Shown in pieces: positions 8,414 to 16,135 of a stretch of 46,903 nucleotides of DNA. The notes below the pieces were generated by a model. That model saw only the letters and a list, made by a program, of their open reading frames with translations, was not told the DNA's origin and ran no database searches. The DNA is from a bacterium (GTDB lineage Bacteria; Planctomycetota; Planctomycetia; Gemmatales; Gemmataceae). Location of the stretch: the NCBI GenBank assembly GCA_017308215.1, contig JAFKFQ010000471.1, positions 1 to 46,903 of the forward strand, in the 5' to 3' direction. The first letter of the stretch is position 1. Each line of letters starts with the position of its first letter. A program made the position numbers and the translations under genes.

Positions 8414-8713
8414 ACCGTCGGCGCTGGTCGATCAACGCCAAATCTCACGACCTGGGATTCCTTACTCCCGTTCGCGCTCGGTCGTCGGCCGTACTCACCG
8501 AACGGGGCAACCCTCGTCACGTTCCGCCCCGCTCTCGTCACGACCGGGCTCGGCCGGGCGAACTCCGCCCAGTCACCGGTCGATGGCCGATCACCTCTCG
8601 TGAACCCGGGCTACGGCGAGGGTGATGGCTCCGGGCGACCATCCCGTCACGCCGCCCGGAAACCCTTGGCCTACCAGCACCTGCGAGGTTGTACGGTTGC
8701 GTCCGGGCGCGAC
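8414..8713. other. Intergenic region, possible enhancer/UAS stretch
   Basis: No gene is seen. This stretch separates the sigma-54 activator gene from the sigma-54-like promoter of the CBS operon and is where an upstream activator site would be expected. I could not identify a clear dyad that recurs upstream of 3887. Confidence 0.4.
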
Positions 8714-8730
8714 TGGCACGGGCCGTGCTT
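8714..8730 (+). promoter_or_regulatory. Putative sigma-54 (-24/-12) promoter for the CBS operon
   Basis: The site is TGGCACGGGCCGTGCTT. TGGCACG is a full -24 match and the -12 element is GTGCT, with GG and GC 10 bp apart. It lies 57 bp upstream of the start at 8788. The context GACTGGCACGGG is identical to that of the minus-strand site at 3872-3887. Confidence 0.65.
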
Positions 8731-8787
8731 TTGGCAGGGGAGCCGCGTGTAACCGACACGACCCGTGTGCCCTTGCAGGAGGAGCCC

Positions 8788-9294
8788 ATGCCCCCGTTCC
8801 CGCTCGCCCCGACGACCACACGTGCCCGGCTCGAAGACATCCGCGTGCGGGACCTGATGACCCCGAACCCCGCTTCCGTCCGCCACGGAATCCCCGTCCG
8901 TGAGGCCGCCGCCTTTCTGGCGGGGCGGGGGGTGGGGGCGGCACTCGTTGTGAACGACGCCGGCCGGCCGGTCGGGGTGATCAGCCAATCGGACGTGCTC
9001 CTGGCGGTCGAGGCCGGGGTGGACGGGGCACCGGTCCGCGAGGTCATGTCGCCGGCGGTCATCGCCGTCGAGCCGGACGCGGACGCCCTCCAGGCGGCCG
9101 TGGTCATGATCCGCTGCATGGTCCGTCGGGTCTTCGTCGTGGACGAGGACGGTACCCCCGTCGGGGTGGTGAGCACGACCGACCTGCTCCGCACCCTCAA
9201 GACTATCTGGGCCGGACCGACGGCCGGACGGCGGCGTCCTGAACCTCACCGGCCGGCACCCGAACATCAACCACACGGAGAACTCGCACCATGA
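8788..9294 (+). CDS. CBS-pair (Bateman) protein
   Basis: The 168-residue protein has two CBS motifs: RVRDLMTPNPASVRHG to VGVISQSDVLLAV (about 16-75), and VREVMSPAVIAVEPDA to VGVVSTTDLLRTL (about 85-142). It starts at ATG 8788 behind AGGAGGAG. It overlaps the next CBS gene by four bases (ATGA), indicating translational coupling and probable joint function. The sigma-54-like promoter at 8714-8730 fits its leader. The protein closely resembles the CBS protein at 3280-3771. It probably senses adenine nucleotide status (family knowledge); the effector is unknown. Confidence 0.9.
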   Translation: MPPFPLAPTTTRARLEDIRVRDLMTPNPASVRHGIPVREAAAFLAGRGVGAALVVNDAGRPVGVISQSDVLLAVEAGVDGAPVREVMSPAVIAVEPDADALQAAVVMIRCMVRRVFVVDEDGTPVGVVSTTDLLRTLKTIWAGPTAGRRRPEPHRPAPEHQPHGELAP

Positions 9295-9773
9295 CCGACC
9301 GTCACCCCCTGCCGTCCGCGACGACCGCCCGCGACCTGATGAAGGAGATTCCGCTCGTGATCCCGTCGGGGACGAGCGTGGGGGCGGCCGCGAGTCTGCT
9401 GGACGCGGCCGGAACGAGCGTCGCCCCAGTGACCGACGCCGGCGGGCGGTGCGTCGGCCTGTTCGGTACCGCCAACTACCGGCGGTGGCTCGAACACGAC
9501 CGCACGCGGGGCGAGGTGGTCACCGAGTGGCAAACCGTCCCCCCGGTGGCGGCCCCCGACGTGGTCGGCTACCACATGACCCGGCGGTTCGCCGTGGCGA
9601 CCCCGGAGGCCGATGTGCACGAACTCGTCCACCGCTTGAACGGGGTGAAAGATCCGTACCTCGTCGTCCTCGACCGGCAGCGGCGGCCGAGGGGCATCGT
9701 GTGCGCTCACGACGTCCGAGCGGCCGAAGCGGGCGGCGTGTCCGCGCCGGGCGGCCGACGACCGGCGTGGTGA
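9291..9773 (+). CDS. CBS-domain protein, second gene of the pair
   Basis: The 160-residue protein has a CBS motif opening TARDLMKEIPLVIPSG (about 11-70). A second, more diverged one runs from about residue 90 (MTRRFAVATPEADV) to LVVLDRQRRPRGIVCAHDV. Between them lies a Trp-rich linker (RRWLEHDRTRGEVVTEWQTV) not found in the other two local CBS proteins. The start ATG 9291 lies inside the stop of the upstream CBS gene. The two may form a heteromeric Bateman module. Confidence 0.85.
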   Translation: MTDRHPLPSATTARDLMKEIPLVIPSGTSVGAAASLLDAAGTSVAPVTDAGGRCVGLFGTANYRRWLEHDRTRGEVVTEWQTVPPVAAPDVVGYHMTRRFAVATPEADVHELVHRLNGVKDPYLVVLDRQRRPRGIVCAHDVRAAEAGGVSAPGGRRPAW

Positions 9774-10063
9774 GGCGGCGGGCGGCGGCCCCGTGGGCTT
9801 GTCCGGTCGGCGAGCTGACGGTCGGGGTACGCGTGCCGGAGCGGGTCACTCGCGTCCCGGTTGCTCCTACCAGATGCGTTGTCACACCCGGTCGTCACGC
9901 CGACCGCCCGAGTTGTTGCGCTTGAACGAGTATTCACGCCCCGGCGGGCGGCCGTGGGGTACTCCGGGGCTCGATGGCCCCGGTCCGGTTCAACCGCCCA
10001 ACCCGAAGACCTTGCCCGGCGCGGCCCCTGGTGCCGCTGCGGGCGCATAACGGAGGGTTTCCT

Positions 10064-10393
10064 GTGCGCGTACTGATTCACCCCCGGACCATCACCGCGA
10101 CCGACAAGGAGTTGCGGGCCCGGGTCGCCGGGGTCCTTGAGACTGCCCTCTCCCCGGTCCGGGCGTGCCTCCACTGGGTGGACGTGTACCTGACCGACGT
10201 GAACGGCCCCAAGGGCGGGCCGGACAAACGGTGCCGGGTGGTCGCCCACCTCCCGACCGGACCGGTCGTGGTGGGCCGGACGGGCCCGGATCCGGTGGCC
10301 GCCGTCGCGGCGGCCGCGGTCCGGTGCCGCCGGTTGATCCGAAGTCGGTTGAAGCGGCGGTGGGGGCGCCGGCGGCGGGCCGTGGGGGCGTGA
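10064..10393 (+). CDS. RaiA/HPF-like ribosome hibernation factor
   Basis: The 109-residue protein VRVLIHPRTITATDKELRAR... has the beta-alpha-beta-beta-beta-alpha layout of the short RaiA/HPF (sigma-54 modulation) family. An N-terminal strand is followed by a helix (ELRARVAGVLETALSP), strands (ACLHWVDVYLTDVNGP, KRCRVVAHLPTGPVVVG) and a basic C-terminal helix (RRLIRSRLKRRWGRRRRA) suited to the rRNA site. These proteins lock idle ribosomes in dormancy. It starts at GTG 10064 with GGAGGG six bases upstream. The 290 bp upstream hold no gene. It lies with USP, CBS and Rnk genes, consistent with a stationary-phase block. Confidence 0.8.
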   Translation: MRVLIHPRTITATDKELRARVAGVLETALSPVRACLHWVDVYLTDVNGPKGGPDKRCRVVAHLPTGPVVVGRTGPDPVAAVAAAAVRCRRLIRSRLKRRWGRRRRAVGA

Positions 10394-10492
10394 CCACGAA
10401 CTCCGGTAGCCCCGGGGGGGTATCGGCCGGCGGGCCGTGACCGGATTGGTAACTCGGCGGGTCAACCCGCCATCTTCAGGAGAACGATTGTC

Positions 10493-10939
10493 ATGAAACA
10501 GCGAGTTCGACGGGACGGCCCCGCGGTGGAGCGGGGCATCTGGATTGCAGACGACGACCGGGTGAAGCTCGACACCCTGCTCCGCCTGATAGCCGCCGGT
10601 CGTGATCAGCGGCCCGGCTACCGTGTCTCCCTGGCGGGTGAGTTGCGGCGGGCGCGGGTGGTCCCCCGGTCGGAACTCCCGCCGGACGTGGTCACCATGA
10701 ACTCGACGGTTTGCCTGCGGGACCTGGAGACCGGGGAGGAGGAGACTTACACCCTCGTGTACCCCACGGACGCCGACATCGGGGAGAACAAGCTGTCCGT
10801 CCTGGCCCCAATCGGGACGGCCCTCCTGGGCTACCGGGCCGGGGACGTGGTCGAGTGGCCGGTCCCGGCCGGGGTGAGTCGGTTTCGGATCGAGGGGGTG
10901 CTCCAGCCGGCTCGCCCCCTCACACCCGCCGGCCGCTGA
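10493..10939 (+). CDS. rnk: Rnk-like nucleoside diphosphate kinase regulator / GreA-type C-terminal domain
   Basis: The 148-residue protein has an N-terminal helical part (about 20-60) and a GreA/GreB C-terminal domain (about 62-140): DVVTMNSTVCLRDLETGEEE, TYTLVYPTDADIGENKLSVL, PIGTALLGYRAGDVVEWPVP. The order and length match Rnk, which binds RNA polymerase near the secondary channel but lacks the long Gre coiled coil and so does not stimulate cleavage. It starts at ATG 10493 with AGGAG upstream. It follows the hibernation factor by 99 bp on the same strand. Its likely role is tuning transcription during stress. Confidence 0.85.
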   Translation: MKQRVRRDGPAVERGIWIADDDRVKLDTLLRLIAAGRDQRPGYRVSLAGELRRARVVPRSELPPDVVTMNSTVCLRDLETGEEETYTLVYPTDADIGENKLSVLAPIGTALLGYRAGDVVEWPVPAGVSRFRIEGVLQPARPLTPAGR

Positions 10940-11466
10940 GATGCCCCGGGCAGCCGACCAACCGGTGACGGGGACGTTGTCGCATGCCGTAGAATTACGA
11001 GGGAGGCCGCCGGGCCGGCAACCGGGACTTCGCTCCGGTCGGTGCGCCCGTAGTATCGGTTACAGGTTGTGTTACACCGCTTGGGGGAGAAATGCGGACT
11101 CGAGGCCCGTATCACGGAACACGACACCCTGCCCTGCTGGGTGGGGTCGTTGCCGTGGTGGCGCTCGCCCTGTTCGCTTTCCCACCCACCGTGCGTGCCG
11201 TTAGCGCGACCGAGCTTCGGGAGCAGTCGTCCGCCCCGTCCGCTTCCGGCGGCCCGCCGGCCGCCCCGGAGCAGGCCCTTCACCGTGTCCACGCCGGGAC
11301 CGCCGGGACCGCGGTGCGGCTCGCCCACCCGGGCGGTTGCCTGCCGGTCCCTGTCCAGCCGACCGGTACCGAACGCATCTCATTTCCCCACTCAGCCAAC
11401 CACGGTGACAGCACGGGCCCGACCGCATTGCGCTCGCGCTCGCCGCTGGGAAGAGGAGAATTCCAC

Positions 11467-11967
11467 GTGACGAACATCACCCTGACCGACGTCCATGCCG
11501 AGACCCGGAAGCCGGACTGGCCGGCCGAGACCGCCGATCTCCTGATCCGGGTAGACGGGTTTCTACGGGAGGGCCGCCCGCGGCTGGCCCTCAGCCTGCT
11601 ACCCACGACCGACGTTCCGTGGGTGCGGAACGCCCGCGGCGTCTGCCTGCTCCGCCTCGGCCGCCCGGGCGAGGCAATCGAGGTCCTCCGGGACCTTGTA
11701 TTCGGCCCGGGCGGGTTCGCCGTCCGACACGACGCCGACCCGGGTTTTCAGGCGAACTACGCGACCGCGCTCCTGCTCGACGGGAACACCCAGGGGTTTT
11801 GGGGCATTTTCGGCGGTATCCGCGACCGGAACCACCCCACGGTCGCCAGGTTGGACGAGGCGGTCCGCCGGTGGAAGGCGGGGATGACGTTCTGGCAGCG
11901 GGTCGCGTCCGCGCTCGGGATCGGGGGGCCGCAGTTCGCACCAGATTTCCCGCCCGGCGATTTGTGA
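11467..11967 (+). CDS. Hypothetical TPR-like helical protein
   Basis: The 166-residue protein VTNITLTDVHAETRKPDWPA... contains helical pairs typical of tetratricopeptide-like folds (GRPRLALSLL, NARGVCLLRLGRPGEAIEVL, FQANYATALLLDGNTQGFWG). It starts at GTG 11467 with AGAGGAGA upstream. The frame stays open upstream to ATG 11092, where a signal-peptide-like segment (ALLGGVVAVVALALFAF, then a VRAVSA cleavage-like site) and a GGGGGAG leader are present. The linker between looks low-complexity, so a 291-residue exported form is possible but less likely. No function is assigned. Confidence 0.6.
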   Translation: MTNITLTDVHAETRKPDWPAETADLLIRVDGFLREGRPRLALSLLPTTDVPWVRNARGVCLLRLGRPGEAIEVLRDLVFGPGGFAVRHDADPGFQANYATALLLDGNTQGFWGIFGGIRDRNHPTVARLDEAVRRWKAGMTFWQRVASALGIGGPQFAPDFPPGDL

Positions 11968-12273
11968 CGACCCTCGGCGGACCCCCGAGGCGGGTGATCC
12001 GGCCTCGGGTTCACCGGGCGGTACTGCGCGGCAGGTTCTCGAGTCGATGAACGTCCGCCCCGGCACAAGTGGGATAAGGCTTGCGAAGCCGCGGGCCGGC
12101 GGCGCCGCACACGTCGGCCGTGGGCCGAGGGGGAGCCCGCCGGTCTCGTTGCCGAACCAGTGCCGGGCGGACGCCGTCGGTCTCTCAGTCCGTCGGAATA
12201 GGCTGCCCGGGCACTTCGACCCGGCGAGTCGAACCGCTCGTGGCGCGGGTCAAAAGGCGCAAAGACCTGTTGG
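11968..12273. other. Intergenic region left of the IS630-type element
   Basis: There are open frames on both strands but no recognisable product. Nothing else was identified in this stretch. Confidence 0.4.
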
Positions 12274-13308
12274 GGCCTGATACCGAATGCGATTGGTGCG
12301 TAACCCTCTCCCATTCTGGGAGGGTTTCCACGACGCAACGACTGGTTGTTGCGCCCCCGCGTTACGAGGAGATCGACCGCCGATGCCGTAGCTGCGTCGA
12401 CGCGGCCGAGAAGCCCCGATGGCAGACCCTCTGGCTGGTCATCCGCCCGGGTCAACCACTCTCGGCCGCCGCGGCGACGTTGGTCGGGTACCCATCTGCC
12501 CGGGGCCGAGCCACACTCAAGAGGGACAACGCGCGGCCTCGCCGCTCTCACCGCCAGGTGCGGGACAACGGGGCCGACTCCGAGCTAACGCCCGAGCCAC
12601 AGGCCGGGCTGCCCGTCACGCTCCAGGGCGAGCCACCGGACGGCGGGCTCTGGGGCGGGTCGAAGGTGGCCGCCCTCGCCGGGGATCGACTCGGGGTGGA
12701 GTCTGGCCCCCGACCGGGTGGCAGTGGCTCAAGAACCGCAGAGGCCGCTCGGTCGTACCGCGCTCCCGGCACCCCAAGGCTGCCACGCGCGATTGGGCCT
12801 CGGCCGGTGGTCCGGCGGGTGCGGGCCTCGAAGGGAGCAAGGCCGACGAGCAACGGGCGACACGAGTTCGAGTCGGTGCTCGTGTCCGGGCTCACTCACC
12901 CCCGGAGCGAGCGGAGTCGGTCCCGGATCTGGCCGAGTGCGAGCGCGGAGTGCACGGGTCGGGAGCTGGCGGGCTTCGCCGGGTGGGCTGACCCGAGCGG
13001 CCGACGGTGCGGGTGGTGGTCGTGGGCAGAGCGGACAGACACGCGGCCAAAGGGCGGAAGATGTCGCCGAACCCGACGCCCTTCGACCGGGCGGTTGCGC
13101 CCCCCAGAGTTGCAACCGGCCGGGCACCTGCGGCCGCTGGTCCGGGGACTGGCTAACCGCGCTCGACGGGCGGCCGGTGCCGACCGAGGCCCTGGCGACG
13201 CGGTGCGGGTGGCTGACCGACCACCCGGAGGTGGTCGGCGGGGCTGTCAGATTTCACTGGGCCGTTACTGTTTGACGATTACACATCAAGCAGATTTGGT
13301 ATTAGGCC
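12274..13308 (+). mobile_element. Degenerate IS630-type insertion sequence
   Basis: The 1,035-bp unit is bounded by 35-bp imperfect inverted repeats: left 12274-12308 and right 13274-13308, 26 of 35 positions matching. The outermost bases are GGCCTGATACCGAAT on the left and, in reverse complement, GGCCTAATACCAAAT on the right. It contains one broken DD34E-type transposase gene whose stop lies within the right repeat. IS630 elements duplicate TA; TA dinucleotides occur inside both repeats, so the exact junction is ambiguous. Confidence 0.7.
12334..13275 (+). pseudogene. IS630-family transposase, multiply frameshifted and catalytically dead
   Basis: Family-like segments appear in order in three frames. 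In the first, RYEEIDRRCRSCVDAAEKPR, the SAAAATLVGYPSARGRATLK helix-turn-helix region, and [20 protein letters not shown] run to about 12700. Then VWPPTGWQWLKN and RHPKAATRD continue in another frame (about 12708-12800). After a poorly matching middle, PPELQPAGHLRPLVRGLANR lies near 13102-13160. Finally LTDHPEVVGGAVRFHWAV runs to the TGA at 13275. The catalytic glutamate of the usual SPELxPAEHLW motif is Gly here (GGG at 13122-13124). At least three frameshifts plus the missing catalytic residue make the element non-autonomous. No clear start codon remains. Confidence 0.75.
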
Positions 13309-13417
13309 GCCGGCTGGGAATCGCCGACCGCCCAGCCGGCACGACGTCAGTGCCGGCGGCACCCGGAGATAGCGGGTCGAACGACAGTCGCCCGCCTGGG
13401 GCGCCCAGAGCAGCCCC

Positions 13418-14574
13418 TTACCGCAACAGGTCACGCGAATCGACGGTGTCCTCATCGCCCCCGGCCGGCAGCCCTGGGGAGGCGGACACTCCGAGGCACC
13501 CGACCTGGTAGACGGCCAGCCGCGCGACCAGCCGGTCGGCCGCGGCGCCGTACCGGTCGGGGGCGAGTTCCGCCGCCCGCCGGGCGTGCTCGCGGGCGGC
13601 CCCGGCCTGCTGGGCATCCTCGTAGAACTGCGCCAGCAGGAAGTGACGGTCGGCCGTCGGGGAGCCCGCAGGATACCGGCGTTCCGGGCCGGGGACGGCG
13701 GGCGAGCCTCCCAGGCGGTCCGCCCCACCCGGTAGGCCGCCAGGCCCGCGTCCCACTCCCCCCGGGCCTCGTGGACCGTCCCGCGGAGGATCCCCACCTC
13801 GGCCGCGAGCCGCGGGTCGTCGACCGGAGTCAGCACGTCGAGCGCCTCGCCCGTCCGCCCGAGCATGGCGAGGGCGACGCCGCGGTCCACCCGGTCCTGT
13901 GTCGTGGCCGTCTCCCGCAGGGGCACCGCGACCCGCTGTTCGAGTCGGGCCACGACCCGGTCGAGGTCGGCGGCCACCTCACCCACCGGGCGGCCGTTCC
14001 ACCCGAGGCCGGGGGCGAGAACCACCAACCCCTGTGCCACGGCCCGTGCCTCCCCGACCCGTGACTGCCCCACCCACTCGCCGAGCCGCGCCAGGTCGTG
14101 CCGGCAGCGGGCGTCGACGAACGTGGCGGGCGGGACGACCAGGGTCGCGGCCCCCAGGGCGACCGGCACCGCGAGCCGCCCGACCCGGCCCCCACCCGTG
14201 AGCCGGTCGGAGCACACCGCGACGGCCAGGGTCACTCCCGAGAGCGTCAGCAGCGCGACCGCGGGCCGGAGGACGGCCCCAGGTACCGGGGGCGGAGTCA
14301 CGGCCGGACCGACGAGCCCGGCCGCGAGGCAGGCGGCCGCGACCACCGCCGAGCCGCCGGGCGAGGCGCTCGACGTAACGAGGAGGGTGAGCACGAGGGC
14401 CAGGGGCACCGCACAGGCGACGTGGACGGCGGCCACGTCGGCCCAGGCGTACGGGGCGGGGGCGCGGCCGCCGTCCCACCCGCCGTCGGCGACCGACCAG
14501 GCGACACCGCCCAGCCCGCCGGCGAGGGCGAGCACCGCGAGCGCGCGGGCGGCCGGTGTGGACGGCCGGTTCAT
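13418..14574 (-). pseudogene. Membrane protein with TPR-like tail, one frameshift
   Basis: The protein begins MNRPSTPAARALAVLALAGG at ATG 14574 (GGAGG upstream). It has four to five hydrophobic segments in its first 170 residues, including VPLALVLTLLVTSS and VAVPLALGAATLVVPPATF-like stretches. It then has helical TPR-like repeats (DRVDRGVALAMLGRTGEAL, DPRLAAEVGILRGTVHEARG). Near 13675-13690 the frame shifts: the first frame degenerates after SPARNAGILR, while a second continues convincingly as PTADRHFLLAQFYEDAQQAG and AREHARRAAELAPDRYGAAA to the stop at 13418. A single indel would restore about 385 residues. It lies 23 bp behind the upstream membrane gene and is likely cotranscribed. A sequencing error is possible. 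Confidence 0.6.
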
Positions 14575-14597
14575 GACACACGTCCTCCCGGCCGGGC

Positions 14598-15557
14598 TCA
14601 CGCCCGGCGGTGCCAGATCATGGCGTCGTAGGCGTAGTGGAGGAAGGCGACGGCCACGTTCACCCCGAGCCACAGCCCGACGTGCCGGTGGTCGAGCAGC
14701 CACCCGCCGGCGCCGAGCCCCACCACGACGACCGCCAGCACGAGCCCCCACCGCGCCGCGAGCACGCCCAGGAGCCCCATCCCGCCGGCGTCGGCCGCGC
14801 GCCGGCGGCGGACCGACCAGCTCACGAGCGCCAGGTACTCGGTCGCGTGGAACAGGGCGGAGGCCGTCGCCAGGGACAGGGCGAGCCCCGGGCGGCGGGC
14901 GTGGACCGCCCACAGGAGCGCCCCGTACAGCGCGCACACGCTGAGCAGGTACAGGGTCCGGCCGCGCGCCCCCGGCCCCGTCCGGGCGAGCTCCCGGGCG
15001 ACCAGCCCGACCGGGACGGCGGCCGCCACCCAGTCGGCCGGGGCGAACCACTCGTCGGGGGCGTCCGGCCACGTCGCGGTCGCCAGCCGCAGCGTGGTGT
15101 ACAGGAGGAACAGCCGCAGCCCCCACGTCTCGGCGGCCGCGCCGGTCGGGTCGGGCGGGTCGGCGGCGCGGGCGTAGACGCGGTAGACGCCGTGGTGCTG
15201 GGCGGCGAAGTGCCAGGCGTTCCAGGCGTAGTCGACCGCGAGCAGGCAGGTCAGGGCGCCGGTGGTGAGCCACACCCCCAGGCACGCCCCGGCGACGCCG
15301 GCCGCGACCCCGAGGAACGCCCGCCGCCGGCGGCGGAACCGGTCGCGGTCGGCGAACACGACCAGGAGGGTGACCCACCGGTGCGGGGTGGTGACGTAGT
15401 ACAGCTGCCAGAACTGGAGCCCGGACCGGCCGGCGAACCCGTCCCCGACCTGGACCAGGGCGACCAGCGGCCAGGCGACGTTGGCGAGGAGGAGGGCGTC
15501 GAACCACGGGCCGACGAGCCACCCGCCGGCGGCGGGGTCCGGGCGGGGTGGGGGCAC
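14598..15557 (-). CDS. Multi-pass membrane protein of unknown function
   Basis: The 319-residue protein has about eight predicted membrane spans, for example WFDALLLANVAWPLVALVQV, FLGVAAGVAGACLGVWLTTG, WGLVLAVVVVGLGAGGWLL and GLWLGVNVAVAFLHYAYDAM. Several His residues sit at membrane edges (TPHRWVTLL, AWHFAAQHHGVYRVY, ALFHATEYLALVSW, LHYAYDAMIWH). This recurring His/Trp pattern is reminiscent of di-iron or heme-binding membrane proteins, but no family is assigned. It is followed by the membrane/TPR gene 23 bp downstream and preceded 13 bp upstream by the lipoprotein gene, suggesting one operon 16101 to 13418. Confidence 0.7.
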   Translation of the reverse strand: MPPPRPDPAAGGWLVGPWFDALLLANVAWPLVALVQVGDGFAGRSGLQFWQLYYVTTPHRWVTLLVVFADRDRFRRRRRAFLGVAAGVAGACLGVWLTTGALTCLLAVDYAWNAWHFAAQHHGVYRVYARAADPPDPTGAAAETWGLRLFLLYTTLRLATATWPDAPDEWFAPADWVAAAVPVGLVARELARTGPGARGRTLYLLSVCALYGALLWAVHARRPGLALSLATASALFHATEYLALVSWSVRRRRAADAGGMGLLGVLAARWGLVLAVVVVGLGAGGWLLDHRHVGLWLGVNVAVAFLHYAYDAMIWHRRA

Positions 15558-15570
15558 GGCGGACCGCCCC

Positions 15571-16101
15571 TCAGTTCGCGCCGGCCGGGAGCCGCACCCG
15601 CCCGGCGAACGCGCGGCCGGGCGGGTCGCCGCGCCCCGCCCCCTTGACCGGCGGCGGCTCGGCGTCGCGCCTCAGTTCCAATGTCAGGGCGTTGTCCTTC
15701 GCCTCCACCGTGGCCCGCAGCGGGGACCGCGCCGCGTCGGAGTAGACGCCCGGGATGCGGTCGGCCTCGCCGACCACGGTCACCGCCTTGCCGGCCCGCT
15801 CCCCGTCCTTCTTCGCCTCCGGCTCCCGGTCGGTGCTCTGGTGGATGACCACCCGGAACTCGCCGGTCATGGCCCCGTCGCCGGGCTTGGCGGTGGACAG
15901 CTCGAACGTGCCGTCCTCTTTGACCTCGCCCCCGGGCGCCCGGCCGGGCTGGTTGCCGACGGGCATGAACGCGATCGACCCGCCGCCCTTCATCGGCTTG
16001 CCGTCGAACCTCACCACCCCGCGGACGGGGTAGAGCTTCGGCCCCCCGCAGCCGGCGGCCGCGACGGCCGCCGCCACGAGTAGTACGAGTCCTCGCCTCA
16101 T
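15571..16101 (-). CDS. Lipoprotein, carboxypeptidase-regulatory-like (planctomycete type)
   Basis: The 176-residue protein has a lipoprotein signal (MRRGLVLLVAAAVAAAGCGG, lipobox AAGC with Cys18). A beta-sandwich follows, opening YPVRGVVRFDGKPMKGGGSI, with later GTFELSTAKPGDGAMTGEFR and YRV-type strands (RVVIHQSTDREPE). Small lipoproteins of this kind are routinely encoded next to DUF1559 genes in planctomycetes, as here: the DUF1559 gene ends 35 bp upstream. The substrate is unknown; probably cell-envelope located. Confidence 0.75.
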   Translation of the reverse strand: MRRGLVLLVAAAVAAAGCGGPKLYPVRGVVRFDGKPMKGGGSIAFMPVGNQPGRAPGGEVKEDGTFELSTAKPGDGAMTGEFRVVIHQSTDREPEAKKDGERAGKAVTVVGEADRIPGVYSDAARSPLRATVEAKDNALTLELRRDAEPPPVKGAGRGDPPGRAFAGRVRLPAGAN

Positions 16102-16135
16102 CGAACCGGCCTCCGACGGGTGTGGGGTGCGGCGG

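Noticed and set aside
12081..13511. 476-codon plus-strand frame across the IS630-type element as one protein
   Set aside because: Only parts of this frame resemble transposase and other parts of the transposase lie in other frames. It passes through both inverted ends and into unrelated DNA.
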